A stretch of 64,000 bases of DNA, taken from positions 1 to 64,000 of the forward strand of contig JADLZK010008401.1 of assembly GCA_015847255.1 (NCBI GenBank). Reading direction: 5' to 3'. The notes under the pieces are model-generated. The model made no database searches and had not been told where the DNA came from. It saw nothing but the letters and a program-made list of their open reading frames with translations. The DNA comes from Hyparrhenia diplandra (taxonomy: Eukaryota > Streptophyta > Magnoliopsida > Poales > Poaceae). The position numbers and the translations under genes are program-made. Shown here one piece after another: positions 38,692 through 51,170 of the stretch (positions within the stretch are counted from its first letter, which is position 1; the number at the start of each line of letters is the position of its first letter).

Positions 38692-41600
38692 CTAAGGATA
38701 AAATCCTTCGAACAATTGCGACAGCGACTTCTCCACATCGGCAGACGTGTAACGGGTGGATTTTCCAAGCTTCGGGTGCTTCTGCAGAAACGTCGTAAAA
38801 GCAGGAACGACCATTTTCTTCGCGGCCTCCCGCAGGGCCTCTCGCTGCGTGTAAGTCCAGACCTTGCAGCCCACCTGGCTTAGGATCATCTCCTCAAATG
38901 CGACAGTGAACTTCTCCAGAACTTTTACCGGACTACCACCCACGCTTGTATCCAGGCAAGCGACTACGGGAGCGCAACAGGCCACCACGTACCTCTCCAC
39001 GAGCCCCTCAAGCCGGCTTCCGAGTCGTTGGCCCCACTCTTGCCCGAGCAGAGACACCAAGTCGGCGTCCCTGCCGTAGTCCAACAAGAAGCTTAGGTTG
39101 TTGACGAGGAAGAGGTCAGGCGAACCTCCCGCGTCCGCATAGACGAGCGCGAGTTTGTCAAGTTTTTGTTCCAGGACGTCGGCTAGCTCCAGTATGAGTC
39201 TGCCGATCCTGGTCATCCTGGTCACATGCTCGGTGCCACCGGCAGGAGCACCAGGTCCATGTCCACCACCGTTGTTGTAGGGGATGAAGTCCAGCGCTAT
39301 GCTGTAGCCGTACGGTACCAACTGCTGGAACCAGGACGTGGCGTATCGTGCCAGCGGATGTACACCGACGACGTCAGTCGCACTTGGTGTGTTTGGATAG
39401 CTTTCAATCTTGGTTATGAGACCACTAAGCATATCCTTCAGCGAGCCAGCCAGCTTGGTGAGGACACCTAGTATCTTCTCAGAGATGTGCTCCTTGCGTG
39501 CCCCACTGAACAAGAATAGGATGTTCGGAGCAGCATTGTTTAGAGCTTCATACGCTTGGAGAAAATATACGAGCTTCTCATACGATGCGATGCTGGTGAA
39601 TCCGTCCACAAACTCCAGCAGGTTAGAGATGGGGTTCTCTGTGATAGCCATTAGGTATTCTTCCCTGAAACCGTCGAAAGCACCTGAGTTCTGTGCATAC
39701 AGCTGTCTTCGCATGGCGGCGACGGTCTTTCCGATAAGCTTGGTCACTGCTATCCACCGCTTCATCAGGACCTCCATCGCCGAGCAACCACGCCTAAGGA
39801 TTGACAAGAACCTGTCCCATATAACGCAATCATCACCAGTCAGAAATAATGCATTCCAATTCCAATTTGGAGCCAAGTTTGAGTTCATTAAAATTAAGAA
39901 TTTAATATGTAAATGTTGATGTATATAATATAAATATGGACATCGTCGTCCAAGTTTTTGCCACGACCACCACTGCTCACCACTGGCCACCGAATGGAGA
40001 TAGTCATGAAGGAAGGCGCCCATTGTATGTGGATATCTATGGATTTTAGCAAATAAACTAGGAATTCGAATTTTGGTGGGTCTTAGAGGGTATCCATTGG
40101 ATATCCATTAACATCCAACTGTCTGCTCTTCCCCCGATCCATCACGTACGGAGAGCCAAGGGATTTGTTGCACGCTGGACTAAGAAGCCAACAAGCCGCC
40201 GTGGAGATCCCACCACCGCCTAGAGAAAAGACAACGGGCAACAAAAGCCACCATCCGGCACTAGCCGAAGCCAGCCAGCAGCAAGCCCAACGGACCAGCA
40301 GAGGGAGAACGGAGAAGATGGGCGGAAAGGGGACCACCAAAGGAGAGGTAGAAGCTCTAACCGTCGAACTAACCAACTCCCACACCCCTGCCATGCCCGG
40401 ACGCCCTCCGTGCGGCTCAGCCCCCCAATCCCAAGGATTCTATCACCACCGTGTGGATTGAGCTGCCCCCGCATTGAGGACCGTGAGTAGCCCCGGTCAT
40501 CACCGCACGGAAGCAAACCAGCGTAGCGTTGTGGGGAGGCGAGGCCTAGGCACCAGCCACGGCGACCGGTTCGGGTTCGGCCGATGAGCACGTGGATCTA
40601 GTCACCCCGGGCGCTAAAATTGAGAAGCCACAACGGCAAGCCAATAGAACGCAACCACCAAGACGAGGGAGAAAGAGGATGCGACGGAGCGGAGCGAGAT
40701 AGATGTCCCGAAAGGGACCTGCTCGCCTGACCACTGGAGAGGCAGCCCCACGGTAGCAACCGTTTTCGCTATAACATCAACATGTTTTATGAATTAAGAG
40801 TATCTCCAAGAGTATCCAATAATTTGGTCTAAGAATATAGTGTATTCTAATTTGTTCTAAAAATATGTTGTATTCTTGTTCTAATAAGTTTCACTCTTAT
40901 ATATGCGAACAATATTCGTTGCAAAAAACGTAAAAGAAAAGAAAAACAAAGGTACATTCGGTCCCGATTGGTATAACCAACCGAGATTGAAGGTGTCCTA
41001 TGTGCCAGCGCCTAGAGCCTCATTTAGTACCGATCGATAAAACGAACTGGAACTAGAAGATCCCATTCAATCTAGGTTGGCAGAGACGAAACCGGACTTA
41101 GGCCTCGTTCGGTTCGGCCCGGAACGGCCTGGAACGGCCTCGGTTCCGGCCGGAACGAAGTGGCCCGGTTTGCAACCAGGCCTGGGCCGGAATGGTCGTT
41201 CGTTTTGGGTCACCCGGAATGGAAACAGACATGGTTCGGCCTCGTTCCTCCTCGTTCCGGCCCGGATACGATCCTGACCTCCGACCCTCAGGATCCGATC
41301 CTCTCGCGTGCGGGCGACGCGAGGCCGAGGCGTGAGGGCGGCGCGAGGAGACGGCGTGGCTTGCAACGCGAGGGGACGGCGCGGCGGCGACGGCGACGGG
41401 ACCTCCTTCTATCCGACGTCCACGCTCCCGCCGCCTTCCCTCCGGTAAAGCACTCGTCCTTCCCTCTCCTCTAGGGTTCTTGCCTTCTTGGTTCTTGGGG
41501 CTGGGACGGCGGCGGCGGCAAGATCCGGCCTCCAGTCGCTGGCAGCCACCAGCCGACGGCGGCGGTGACGGCCTCCGGTCGCTCGACGCCCACCGGTTCA

Positions 41601-44403
41601 GTTCGGCTCCTTCTGAGTTTACAGCTTCAATGTACGTAGTCTCCAGCTTCGATCGATCGCTTTGATGCGTATGTTTGCTTGTTGGGTCCGGCCGCCGGCT
41701 GCTCGCTCTAGTTCCGTTCACCGTGCATGGCTCGATCCATCGGATGGGCACGCACGTACTCTACGGCAAGATCCAACTGTAGTTTTGTATGGCTTTCACG
41801 AATTTGATAACATGGTCAATTTGTTGTATTCCTCGAGCATATATGTGTTCATTTAGTTCTTATATATGAATAAAACTAATAGGGAGGGTAACTTTCAGGA
41901 ATCCAATGAGCTAACTAGAGAATGAATTGTCATGAAACTGGTACTGTGCTGTTCCACTTGCTTCATTAGTTCAGATATTCCAATCCATGTGAATCATAGT
42001 GGGATCAAACTGTTGTTTAACTAGTTTCAGATTTTCATTCTAGACCTCTTCTTATATAGTGAGTTTTGGTGATCCATTAACAACCGGTAGTTGCAGTTAC
42101 TCCTCAGTGCAGTGCAACAGTGTTGGCGATTGCTACTAGTTAATAATTGGGAAAGTGCAACCTTTCCTCCGATTGGTACTAGTTAATAATTGGCGATAAT
42201 TATGGGTGCCTTCAGATTTTTTCATTGGGAAAGTGAAACCTGTTCTGATTTTTTTTCCCTGTTGGCATTCAGCAGCATGTCTTCAGCTAGTACATAGCAC
42301 TTGGTTAGCATTCAACAACATATATATGGGTTATTTCTTCATAGTTTTTCTCTGCATAATTATTTCTTCCATTGCATCACAGAATTGTTGTTGTGGTCAT
42401 CTTCATCGTGTTACTTAGACTGGAGGTGTCATCATTGCATGGTTTTGCAAACTGCTAACACTGATGTAGTGGACAATGATATTGCAGGGCAGACTTGATG
42501 AACTGTGACTACAACATGTTAGGCACTGAGCTTTCTTGGTCAGTCAAACTGAATGCAATCAAATGTCTCCTAAAGTAGATTTGGTATGGAAATATTTTTG
42601 TCAATTTATTCTGATGGTATGATGTAGTACGTACACTTATAAACATCTTCTGCAGGTCATCAGGGGAACAGTATTTGTCATGATTGAAGCACTCGAACCA
42701 GTTGCCAAGCCCATGCTCTTTCAACAATGTGTGTGTGCGCGCGCGCTTGCTTTGGATTTCAAGATCTTGCCGTGGGTTGAGCATGCCTTTATAAGCTCGG
42801 AAACGGTCAAACGACCTTGCATCATCAGTGGCTCCACGATCATGATCCATCGACCTCCAGTACTTCGGTTATCATGGTAGTGTCAAGTGAGCTCATAATA
42901 AGTAATAGTCTGTATTCTGCTCGTGAGATCTCACCATTGGTTCTTCTCTGTGCTGTTGTATGGCAGGAATTTTGTTAATTATACTTTTCATTTTAATCAA
43001 TTAAATTGTGTTGCTTTTAATCTATAGAAAACAGCCACAGCATGCAGTGGCAGAGGCTCTATCGGGCAGCTAAACAGTAACCAAAACCTGTAATCATTCC
43101 TGGAGCTTGGAGAATATTGAATATTGAATTTGTGGTGTATCTGTGATGGAGCATATAAGTGAGCATATAAGACAGTAGTACACGGGTACATATGCTTGCT
43201 GCTGCCTCCCTTGTTTGCTCTCCATACCAAATCCTGCCTAACCGAACAGCTAATGGTGGAGGCATGGATTGATTACAGCCATGGATTGGTTACAGGCATG
43301 GATAGAGTGAAACGCATGGATCCACTCCTTCCTGGGCTGGAAGCAATCAGCTCCAGGATTAGATCCTGAGCAACCGAACGGGGCCTTAGTGGGTTCATCG
43401 TCGCTCCCGCCGTCGGAGACAGAACGGAAGAATGAGCCGTTTAAGTCTTATATAATATAAGTTTATTTTAAAACATAAATTTATTTGAGTAACATAGATC
43501 ACATAATTACATTTTTTTATGAACGGAGGGAATGTCTCCGGTTATATTGCATCATACAAATAAAACGTGTCACATTTAACTACATTCGATTCATATCTTT
43601 AATCATTAACTATATAACGTCTTCTAGATTATATGTGTAAACTTCTTTAATACTTGTTCATGTAATTTTTTTTTTTATGGAAACAGGAGGGGCAGTCCCC
43701 TACTGGGCTTTTAGTTAAAAAAAAAAAAAAAAACAAGTCTGTAAAGTTACATCACGAAACATAGAATGAATTGTTCAAGTAATTTTAATATAAAATCTAC
43801 ACGTATATCATGCATGTCTCCAAACTGAAAAGAAGACTGGTAAAAGAATCACCTGTCTAGAACCACGCAGGGAGCCCTGGTGAATGTTTGGAGCAGCTCT
43901 TCTTCGCTGCCGGCATGGATGACCCGCAGCGCGATCTCATGGAGGACAGGCACGGTTGCCGGGCAGATAAGATCGAATTGGTCCAAACACTCGCCTTCTA
44001 GTAAGACGTCAGACCGGCTGCCGCCGGAGGTAATGGTGGTGCTCAGGCTAAAGTCCCCTGTGGTACTCCCCGTGCTGGTGCTGGCATCGAAGTGGAAGGG
44101 TAGCGACACTCCAGCGGATGCCAGTGCGATCATTTCTTCAAGCTGGGAAGCATCCCAGATCCTTAGAAGGAGGAACTCTTCCATGAGGCGCGACATGACG
44201 GTACCGAGGGCACTGTCCATGCAGGGGTGAGCCGGGGAAGCCACGGGGAACGCCTGGATCTTCTTGAGGCGAAGGATCTCGTCGACCGCCGAGAGGAGGG
44301 GTCTGTTGATGCAGCCCGCCTTCGCATCCCATATGCGTGTGCCATCATCGGTGGAGCAGTCCCACAGTTGTACGGAACGGTTAGCCTCGGGGCGACACGA
44401 TTC
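38692..44403 (-). CDS. EXO70: Exocyst complex component EXO70-like (copy A)
   Basis: EXO70 is the exocyst subunit that binds membrane phosphoinositides and tethers secretory vesicles at the plasma membrane. Grasses have many fast-evolving copies. The 3' coding exon is 38692-39811 (373 codons with stop), in frame from FLSILRRG through LVYFLQAYEALNNA, HPLARYATSWFQQL, RIGRLILELADVLEQ, NNLSFLLDYG and PKLGKSTRYTSADVEKSL to the end SQLFEGFYP, matching the Exo70 fold. The upstream exon ends at a donor after 43853 with CVVLDR, and both phases fit. It is open upstream to a stop at 44404-44406 and encodes LLSAVDEILRLKKIQAFP and LGTVMSRLMEEFLLLR. The first in-frame ATG in it is at 44220, inside the conserved part, so the true start is missing or lies in the duplicated block near 45.2 kb. 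The 4-kb intron holds transposons. It may not make a full protein. Confidence 0.8.
39812..41100 (-). other. EXO70 copy A intron, proximal part
   Basis: The part next to the 3' exon (39812-39958) and the part from about 40620 match the introns of copies B and C. Between them lies about 660 bp present only here. From about 40951 a GGTACATTCGGTCCCGATTG stretch with ACCAACCGAGATT is a small transposon-end remnant, also present in copy C at 62830. Confidence 0.5.
41101..43385. mobile_element. PIF/Harbinger (Tourist-like) element, about 2.3 kb
   Basis: The left end GGCCTCGTTCGGTT and right end AACCGAACGGGGCC form a 14-bp inverted repeat with one mismatch, flanked by TTA on both sides (41098-41100 and 43386-43388). 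The TWA target and GGCC-KGTTYGGTT ends are typical of PIF/Harbinger and Tourist elements. I see no transposase. The left third is GC-rich and leader-like with intron-like AT-rich sequence after it. A minus-strand open stretch near 42640-42850 (GNWFECFNHDKYCSPDDLQ) resembles no family I can name. It sits in the EXO70 copy A intron. Confidence 0.75.
43666..43735 (-). mobile_element. Antisense LINE 3' tail in EXO70 copy A intron
   Basis: A T-run is followed by ATGGAAACAGGAGGGGCAGT, then CCCCTACTGGGCTTTTAGTT. This is the reverse of a common grass LINE 3' end. The same antisense tail lies at about 63870-63930 in copy C, so the insertion predates the split of copies A and C. Confidence 0.55.
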
Positions 44404-45149
44404 TTATACGGCGCACGCCGCCCTTATACATAGCCAGCGCCGCGGCGCTGCAGCGCGGCGCCGGAGGGGGAGGCGTGGGGAGGGGGGCCGGGGTGGGGCG
44501 GAGCGGCCGGCGGCGGGGCGCCGCCGCCGGGCGGTGGCGAGGAGGCGGCGCCGCCGCGCCCTAGCTTTAGGGTTCAGCCACCATCCCCTAGCTTTAGGCC
44601 CCCGGCGAGGACGACGGGGCGGCGGCGGCGGTTAGGGTTCCGGGAGGAAATCCGGGTATAGAATCCGGCCGCCGGGCGGCGGGCGGTCATGAACGCTGGG
44701 CGGTGGTGGCGGATCGGCCGGGCGGAGCGGGGCGGCGGCGGCGCCGCCGAAGCCGGGCCGGCAGGCCCCATCCGGTGGGCATGGGTAGGCGGCGGGGATG
44801 TCGCCGGAATCCATGGCGGCAGCGATCTCGCCGGCGTTGGAGAAGAAGAGGGGGGGGGGCGGAGGCCGCCGCCGGCGCCCTAGGGGCTCGCCGGGAGCTC
44901 CGGCGAAGCTAGGGCCGCGCCCCTAGGTCGCCGGAGCCCGGCGAGCCCTAGGGCGCCGGGCGGCGGGCGGGACGGCAGGGCGGGGGCGAACGCGAGGAAG
45001 AAGAAGGGCGTGCGCCGGTTCGGATAGCGGCGCGCGTCGCGCCGCATAGCGTCGCCCCCTCGGCGAGCCGGGCCTCCGCATCCCATATGCGTGTGCCATC
45101 GCCGGTGGAGCAGTCCCCCGGTTGTGCGGAACGGGTAGCCTCGGCGAGC
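44321..45149 (-). repeat. Direct repeats (about 75 bp) at the EXO70 copy A 5' end
   Basis: The phrase CGCATCCCATATGCGTGTGC begins at about 44325 and again at about 45077, continuing as CGGTGGAGCAGTCCC, CGGAACGG and TAGCCTCGG with some mismatches. On the minus strand both encode CSTDDGTRIWDA-like peptide (CSTGDGTRIWDA in the outer copy). The outer copy is preceded by an ATG frame reading MGNQTKHGRHDIGGVESAA (45214 downward), which may be the original EXO70 N-terminus. Confidence 0.7.
44430..45060. other. Extremely GC-rich block between the EXO70 5' repeats
   Basis: This block is close to pure G/C over long stretches with CGG and GCC triplets and repeated CCCTAGCTTTAG and CTAGGGCGCC-type phrases. 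It is open in many frames on both strands, so no ORF in it is informative. It may be a captured 5' exon or leader of another gene, or a duplication by-product. Confidence 0.4.
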
Positions 45150-45214
45150 CGCGCCTCCGCCGCGCTCTCGACACCGCCGATATCGTGTCGCCCATGCTTG
45201 GTTTGGTTTCCCAC

Positions 45215-46056
45215 TACGAGCTCGGCCCAGCTAGCTCAAGAGCTTTGAGTGGGAGTGTGGGCGTTGGTGCGTGGTTGAGTGAAGCGACAAGTCCATGCTA
45301 TATATATGTTATTTAAAGGAAATGATTTTTTGAGAAAATATTTAAAGGAAATGATTGTTTTTGGTAAGATATGTATACGGATTAACATCAACAGGTTTCC
45401 ACGAACTCTCCTTGATTCCTTGAAGTGGGAGTCGAATGAGAATCATGGTATAATAAACTGAAGCATCTCCTCGGCAAGCCGTTGGCAAGCGGCTTGGTGC
45501 GTGGCAAGCTTTTTCTAAAAAAAAATGTTTTGGCGAGCTGTGCACGGCAAGCTTTTAACCGAAAGGGCAAGGAAGTTTTTATTCTGTTCCTTTTTCTTGC
45601 ACTAAAGTAATTTTTTCATGAGAACACGACTTCACATGTATTTCATTAAACAGAAGGGATGTTGTAAGAATGCAAACACAAAGCACCATGGGAAAACCCA
45701 TAATGTTGGTTAGAGAACCACCAAAAGAATGGTTAGGAACCTAAAGGATAACATAACTGAAAGAAAAGTGAAAGGGAGAGGCCCTCCACCGTAAATTTAA
45801 CAATTCACCGTCACGACCATAGGGGGCTATCACAAGCTCAACACGCCCGCGTGAAATGGTAGCAAAGCATCTGCCATGGTGGGGGTGTAGAATAATATTA
45901 TTTGAGGATTATGAGTATTGGGATGGGACATTGGGACACCACAAGCATTTTCGAGGAGGGCAACTCAATGGCCGAAACGCGGAAACGGACGTCCCTCCCA
46001 ACCAAAATTTATTCTACGGGAGCCATAGCATCCGGACGGACGTGCGCGTCCGGACA
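45215..46056. other. Intergenic DNA upstream of EXO70 copy A
   Basis: CTATATATATG near 45300 could be a TATA box for a minus-strand transcript starting near 45.2 kb. The rest is mixed sequence with short AGGAAATGAT and GGCAAGC repeats. No gene is visible. Confidence 0.35.
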
Positions 46057-46289
46057 TGTAACATCCCAGATGTTAATTTATAATTAAAATTTTAAACATG
46101 TCATCATTAAGCATAATCATCGAGCATTATGTTTTTAATGCATTACATTTCATATTTAATTTATATTTGGTGAATATTGTTTGGTTGCATGTGATATATG
46201 TCTTTCGAAAACCCTAATTTCTATCTCCTATTTTATCCCCTTTTCAATAAAAATATGGTTGCCAAATTCAAAAAAAAAAAAAAAAGATA
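46057..46289 (+). repeat. Possible truncated LTR (TGTAACATCCC start)
   Basis: TGTAACATCCCAGATGTTAA resembles the 5' end of common plant LTRs. AT-rich sequence follows until an A-run at about 46270-46285, where the CACTA-type sequence begins. No second copy or TG..CA end is found, so this is tentative. Confidence 0.3.
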
Positions 46290-47434
46290 TTTAACAGAGA
46301 GCCGAAGCAAGGAATTCGGCAAAAGGGGCTTTTTACCGAGAGCCCCGCACAGAGGCCCTCGGTAAAGTGACCTAAATCTACCGAGGGTCAAGATAGCACT
46401 CAACAAATCTTGAAAAAATCTGACTGGAATTTGGGCCCCATGAACAGTGCTTTACCGAAAGTGTTGTCCCTGGCAGGCACTCGGTAAAATCCTATCCAGA
46501 GCCGGAGCTTATCTGTTTTCGTGGCACACCATCTCCTCCCACTCTCTCATTCACACACATGCTCACCAGTCACCGCCGTGCTCACCCGTCCATGCCCCCC
46601 GCCAAGGCTCTCTCAGCGCGCCCGGCGCCAAGGCCAAGGCTTCAGCGCTGTTCTTTCGCCCGCCCACCGCCCGTCCACACCTTCCACCAGCGTCCTCGAC
46701 TCCCGACTCTATGCACGGTCGTCATGGCGTGCCCGAAGCCCAAGCGGCGTCCACCGCCCGTCCGCACCGGCGTCCGCGCCGACGCCCACGCCTTTGCCGT
46801 CGATCTGTGTTGTGGTATATATATAGCTATGATTTTTTTAATAATATTTGTTGTGGTACAAAAGGCTATTAAATATTTCTATTTAACTGACAAAAAAAAA
46901 GTAATTTCTATATCTTTTTCTTAGATGGATAGACGTAATCTTCCACCGCCGGAAGTTATAGGTTTCAATGGCCACATAACGAGCCAGGGATTTGACCCTG
47001 ATTCAAGCTCTCTGCCCACCATAAGGCCTAATTTTCCAGTAATAGTAAGTATATTTAAATAACTATAGTTGTATAATTAATTTGTCAAGTACATTTGTAT
47101 ATGTATATTTACCATTTATATGATTTTTAAATGTTTTGCAGCCAATTGATCATACCACTTGGCTTAAACACGCTCTCTCGTACTTTGGGGTTCACGAAGT
47201 GGTTGTCCAGCACAAACATGATCCTGATAGTCAATTAGGTCCACAGATCCAACGTCGAATTAGCTTTTCCATCGCCTCTTAGGACGAGAAGTAGAAATCC
47301 TATACGAATCTCACAGGCAGGATTAAAAGCACCTGCGGACCAGGCCACGAATGCAGAAAAATATGTTGTCATGGGATGTGTACACAAGCTTCAAGAAAAA
47401 GGGTACACTCTATCTACATTCTCGTCATTGATGA

Positions 47435-47705
47435 TGTTGGGGGTAGGGGTGCCGGTGCACCACCCTTCCCCTTGTAAAAGGCCCAATACTCAACTAGTGT
47501 GAGGGCTCGCTTGTAAATCTCTAATCCAAGAGGGCGGATGAAAAATGTACTCCCTCCACCCCCTCTATAAATACAACCCCAAGCCAAGGGGGAAGGGGAC
47601 TCTCTCCCCAGTTGCTCATTCCTATGCCTCTCCTGTGGTAAGCCCTCGCCCCCTCTCCCGCAACCCTCGGTTGCGAAGGCCAAGGGGGCAGGTGCGAACC
47701 CCACA
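47435..47705 (+). repeat. Left LTR
   Basis: The LTR is 271 bp with TG..CA ends. CTCTATAAATACAACCCC near 47569 is a probable TATA box inside the LTR. By eye it differs from the right LTR by about six substitutions and one 1-bp indel. Confidence 0.9.
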
Positions 47706-47725
47706 GTTGACGCCGTCCGTGGGGA
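47706..47725 (+). other. Probable primer-binding site
   Basis: GTTGACGCCGTCCGTGGGGA lies directly after the left LTR, the place and style of a tRNA primer-binding site of plant LTR retrotransposons. The tRNA is not identified. Confidence 0.5.
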
Positions 47726-50700
47726 TCGATACTAAAAGCCACCCTTCGAAAAATACTACCTTCGCTACTCTCTCTTAGCTGGGAGGACTTACCTTCGCCG
47801 ACCAAAATTCTTACACCCTCGCTGCTTCAACCTCCGTTCAAATACTATCGCATCATGAATCGTTACGTATCTGACTCCGATCGTTTACTCGTGCAGTAGG
47901 TTCTTTACTCTTCTGCAGGGCAAGCAAGCAACGGCCTGCTGCGAGGGTCCAGGCGTGGCTCTGACGATGGCCTCCGCCAGAGCTGGAACGGTGCCACGTT
48001 CACGTTCTGGGTCTGCACGTGGGGCTCGAACAAACAAAGCAGTCACAAAAAGTCTACCTTCGTCACAGCTAGCGGAGCTACCTCCGCCGACGAAACAGCT
48101 CTCGAGGCCTCGACGAGAAAAAGTTCATCTTGACTTGTTCATTCACTGACACCCTTGCTTGCGAGTCCGTAATATAACTCTGCTGTCGCAAGTTGCTTGT
48201 AAGGCAATGCAGGTACCTTGGCAGGCTGCCGTAACCAGGTGACGTGTGGGAAACACACCTCCGAGGCTCCGACTTGCTTCATCGCCTGTCCGCCGTCGGC
48301 ACTAGAAGCAAACAAAAGGCAAATTGCAAGCACCCGCAAGGGTAACTCCCGACCTTACGTGGAGAGCGCAGCCACTTCCACGGTGGCCAGCACCTCCGCT
48401 ATGGGCAGCTGCCCGCGGACCGACCCCGCGAGGAGGAGCCCATGCGGAGCTAGCGGAGCTCCTGACCTCTACGTGGCTGATCTACATGTTGTTGCTCCCA
48501 CGAGAAAACATGCACGCTGCACCCGCGTGGAGAGTGGAGACGCAACTCGGCTCCACACCCAGGGAAGCTGAACCTCGCACCATTTAATTTTTAATCCGTG
48601 GGATAAAAAAAAAATCATAATACTACATTTGCATGGCCAATCATATACATACACGCATATATACTAATATCAGATGACTGCAGATAAATGACACCTGCAG
48701 ATGCCACACCCTCGCGTCGGAGCGCTAACCGGCCATCTTGATTTGTCAGCACGTACGCTGCTCTTCTGCGGCCACCGTCGCGTTGGCCAGGGGCTACAAG
48801 CAGCGACGGAAGACCAGCCTCGTCGCTCTATCTCGTGGTTGGGCAAAATCACCCTCGTCGATATTGCGGCTCCGCGCTTGTTGCAGGTGACCTCCGATCG
48901 ATTCGCCGGTGACCTCCGATTGATTCGCCTCGTGCTTTAAGCCAGATAATAAGTATTACAACGACGCATCACTTTCTGCGACGAGAGATTATTATAGGCC
49001 TTGAATCTTGGCTACTCTCTGTAACATTTGTAAGCTGTCCTACCCTTCGCACAGAGCTTTTTGTTTCTAACAACCTAGCGAAGGTACAGCCCTGCCCAGT
49101 TTTAATCCAGGCACTTCGAGCGCGCCCACAAAGCTGCTAGCGGCCGGCAAGGTCTCCGAATTAACCACGAACAAATACGGCCTGGGGCAGCCCAGGTCGG
49201 GTCCAAGCAAGCCTCGGCTCGCGCTGCAACGGGACTTCGCCAACGTCGATCGCTCCTACGACCTCTCCCAGAGGACCTCCGCGACAAGATCCCGCTCGGC
49301 GCAACGCACACGTACATCGACGACCGGGTCCGGGGCAAGGGGTCGGCGGCAAGCACATCTTCGAGGCGTCCAAGGGAAGGCCGCTCCCCATCGTTGGCCA
49401 GGTTCAACAACACTGACCTCGCCCCCGTCACAGAGCAAGCGCGCATGGTCGCCCCGTCGCCAGCACAACCACCGCAGGGCGTCCCTCAAGTCTGCGACCG
49501 CGAGCCAGCAACGGCTCGCGAGGGTGCAGGATCCGTCGACGACCCTCGTAGCGTCCAAACAACCATCGCCGGACCCTCGCCACTGCCGGGCAGGGCGACC
49601 CTCGCATCGCGAAGAAACTTGAGGGCGCCGGTCTGCTCGTTCGCTCACCATGGTTGCCCGGGTCACCCCCGACAGGAAGAACTAGATAAGCACTCCAAAC
49701 ACCCATACTCTTTTATAAATTATACACGCCACTCGCCATGGCTCGTGCTCGTAGTCACTCCCAGCGAAGGCCCGTCCGACGCCAGGCGCGGACATCCCTA
49801 GATGCACGAGCAAGCTCACCCAGGTGCTGAGATCTGCGCGAAGGTGGCTCGCCTAAGGATCTGCCGCCTGCAGAGACAAGTGTTAAAACCCTCGCAGGTA
49901 TCTTACGGCAAAGAGTCGATTTTTTGCAGCTTGCAGCCGGTCATATATGTACACATATTTTTTAAGTGAAAAAAAATAAACCTTATCAGCACCTGCTCAC
50001 TTATTAGTTATTTTTTGCGAACCTCCGCGGCCATGCTGCATTCACAAAGCCTGTTTGGTACCCTCGCTGGTGGAAATCTAGTGATCTGTGCAGCCATGTT
50101 GAGCGTGTCCACACACCGAGCTTTACCAAAAAGCAAGAGGAAAAATCTGGGCCAACATAATATAAGTTATTGTATTTACAAACTAACCTTACCTGCGAGG
50201 CAAACTAAATCGTTGTGTTGCAGGTTCTGAACCCCCTGGTGAGTCCTCTCCACGTGCACTATTTTTACCTTCGTATATATACAATATGCCAAAGCATCAA
50301 ACTTCGCATTTCTACTTGTGCTTTCAAATGATTATTCTTGTCCTTCGATGAACGCACTTGTATATCGAAGTATTCCGGCACTTTTTTATAGGACGCACCA
50401 TATACCCAAGCTTGCAGCGATGTACACACCTGCAGGGCAACACATTCGCGCGGAGCGCGCAGGTACTCGGCCGCGTGGAGACCAGGCACCTCCGCTACCT
50501 CCGCTATGGACGGCCACAACACACTGTGGTTGGATCGGCATAGCACCTCCGATACCTCTGCCACGAGTCCGGACAGCCCCACCCAGCCGGCCTTGAGGGC
50601 ACTGGTGCTTACAGCCACGTCAAGGCTAAGCCACAACGCGTGCGCCTGGTACCTTCGCAACACCCAAATTTACACACGTATTTTTTGAAATACTTATCTG

Positions 50701-51170
50701 CAGGAAAGTAGTTTTCATCCAAGCAAAGTTCTTGTTAGCATCCGTTTTCATGAACTAACCTTCATCTGCATGCGAAGCCACAAGCCACTTTGCTACAGGT
50801 TTTCCAACCTCCGCGGCGTACGAGTCGCGATGGTACGCTCGTTATGCGCCATAGCCATCTGCCCACGTCTCCTTTACTCTGCAGTGCTCCCACAAACTCC
50901 GGCCTACGCGGCTCCATCGGCGTGGAGCAACTCTGGCAGCGAAACGCCTTCGTAGCCGGGCGGAGCTACCCTCGCCGGCCGGGCAGCGGAGCCTCCCTCG
51001 CCAAAAGCCTCATCTGCTGCACCCTTAGCCAGTACCTCTCGCGCCTCCAGGGAGCTGCTCATCCCACGCGAAGGGACCAATCAACAAGAGAGCTAAGTAT
51101 CCAGCACCTAGTTCAGCAAAGTTTCTTATTATGGCCTACGATGTGCTTGCTTACTTGCTTAACTTTTGAG
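47726..51170 (+). other. Retrotransposon interior, degenerate left part
   Basis: Phrases such as ACCTTCGC, ACCCTCGC and ACCTCCGC recur throughout, and short open frames on both strands overlap without family resemblance. This may be decayed gag-region sequence, but no motif supports that. Confidence 0.4.

Noticed and set aside
41098..41751. 217-codon minus-strand frame at the left of the Harbinger-like element
   Set aside because: It overlaps the terminal inverted repeat and is Arg/Pro/Ser-rich in the way random GC-rich DNA is.
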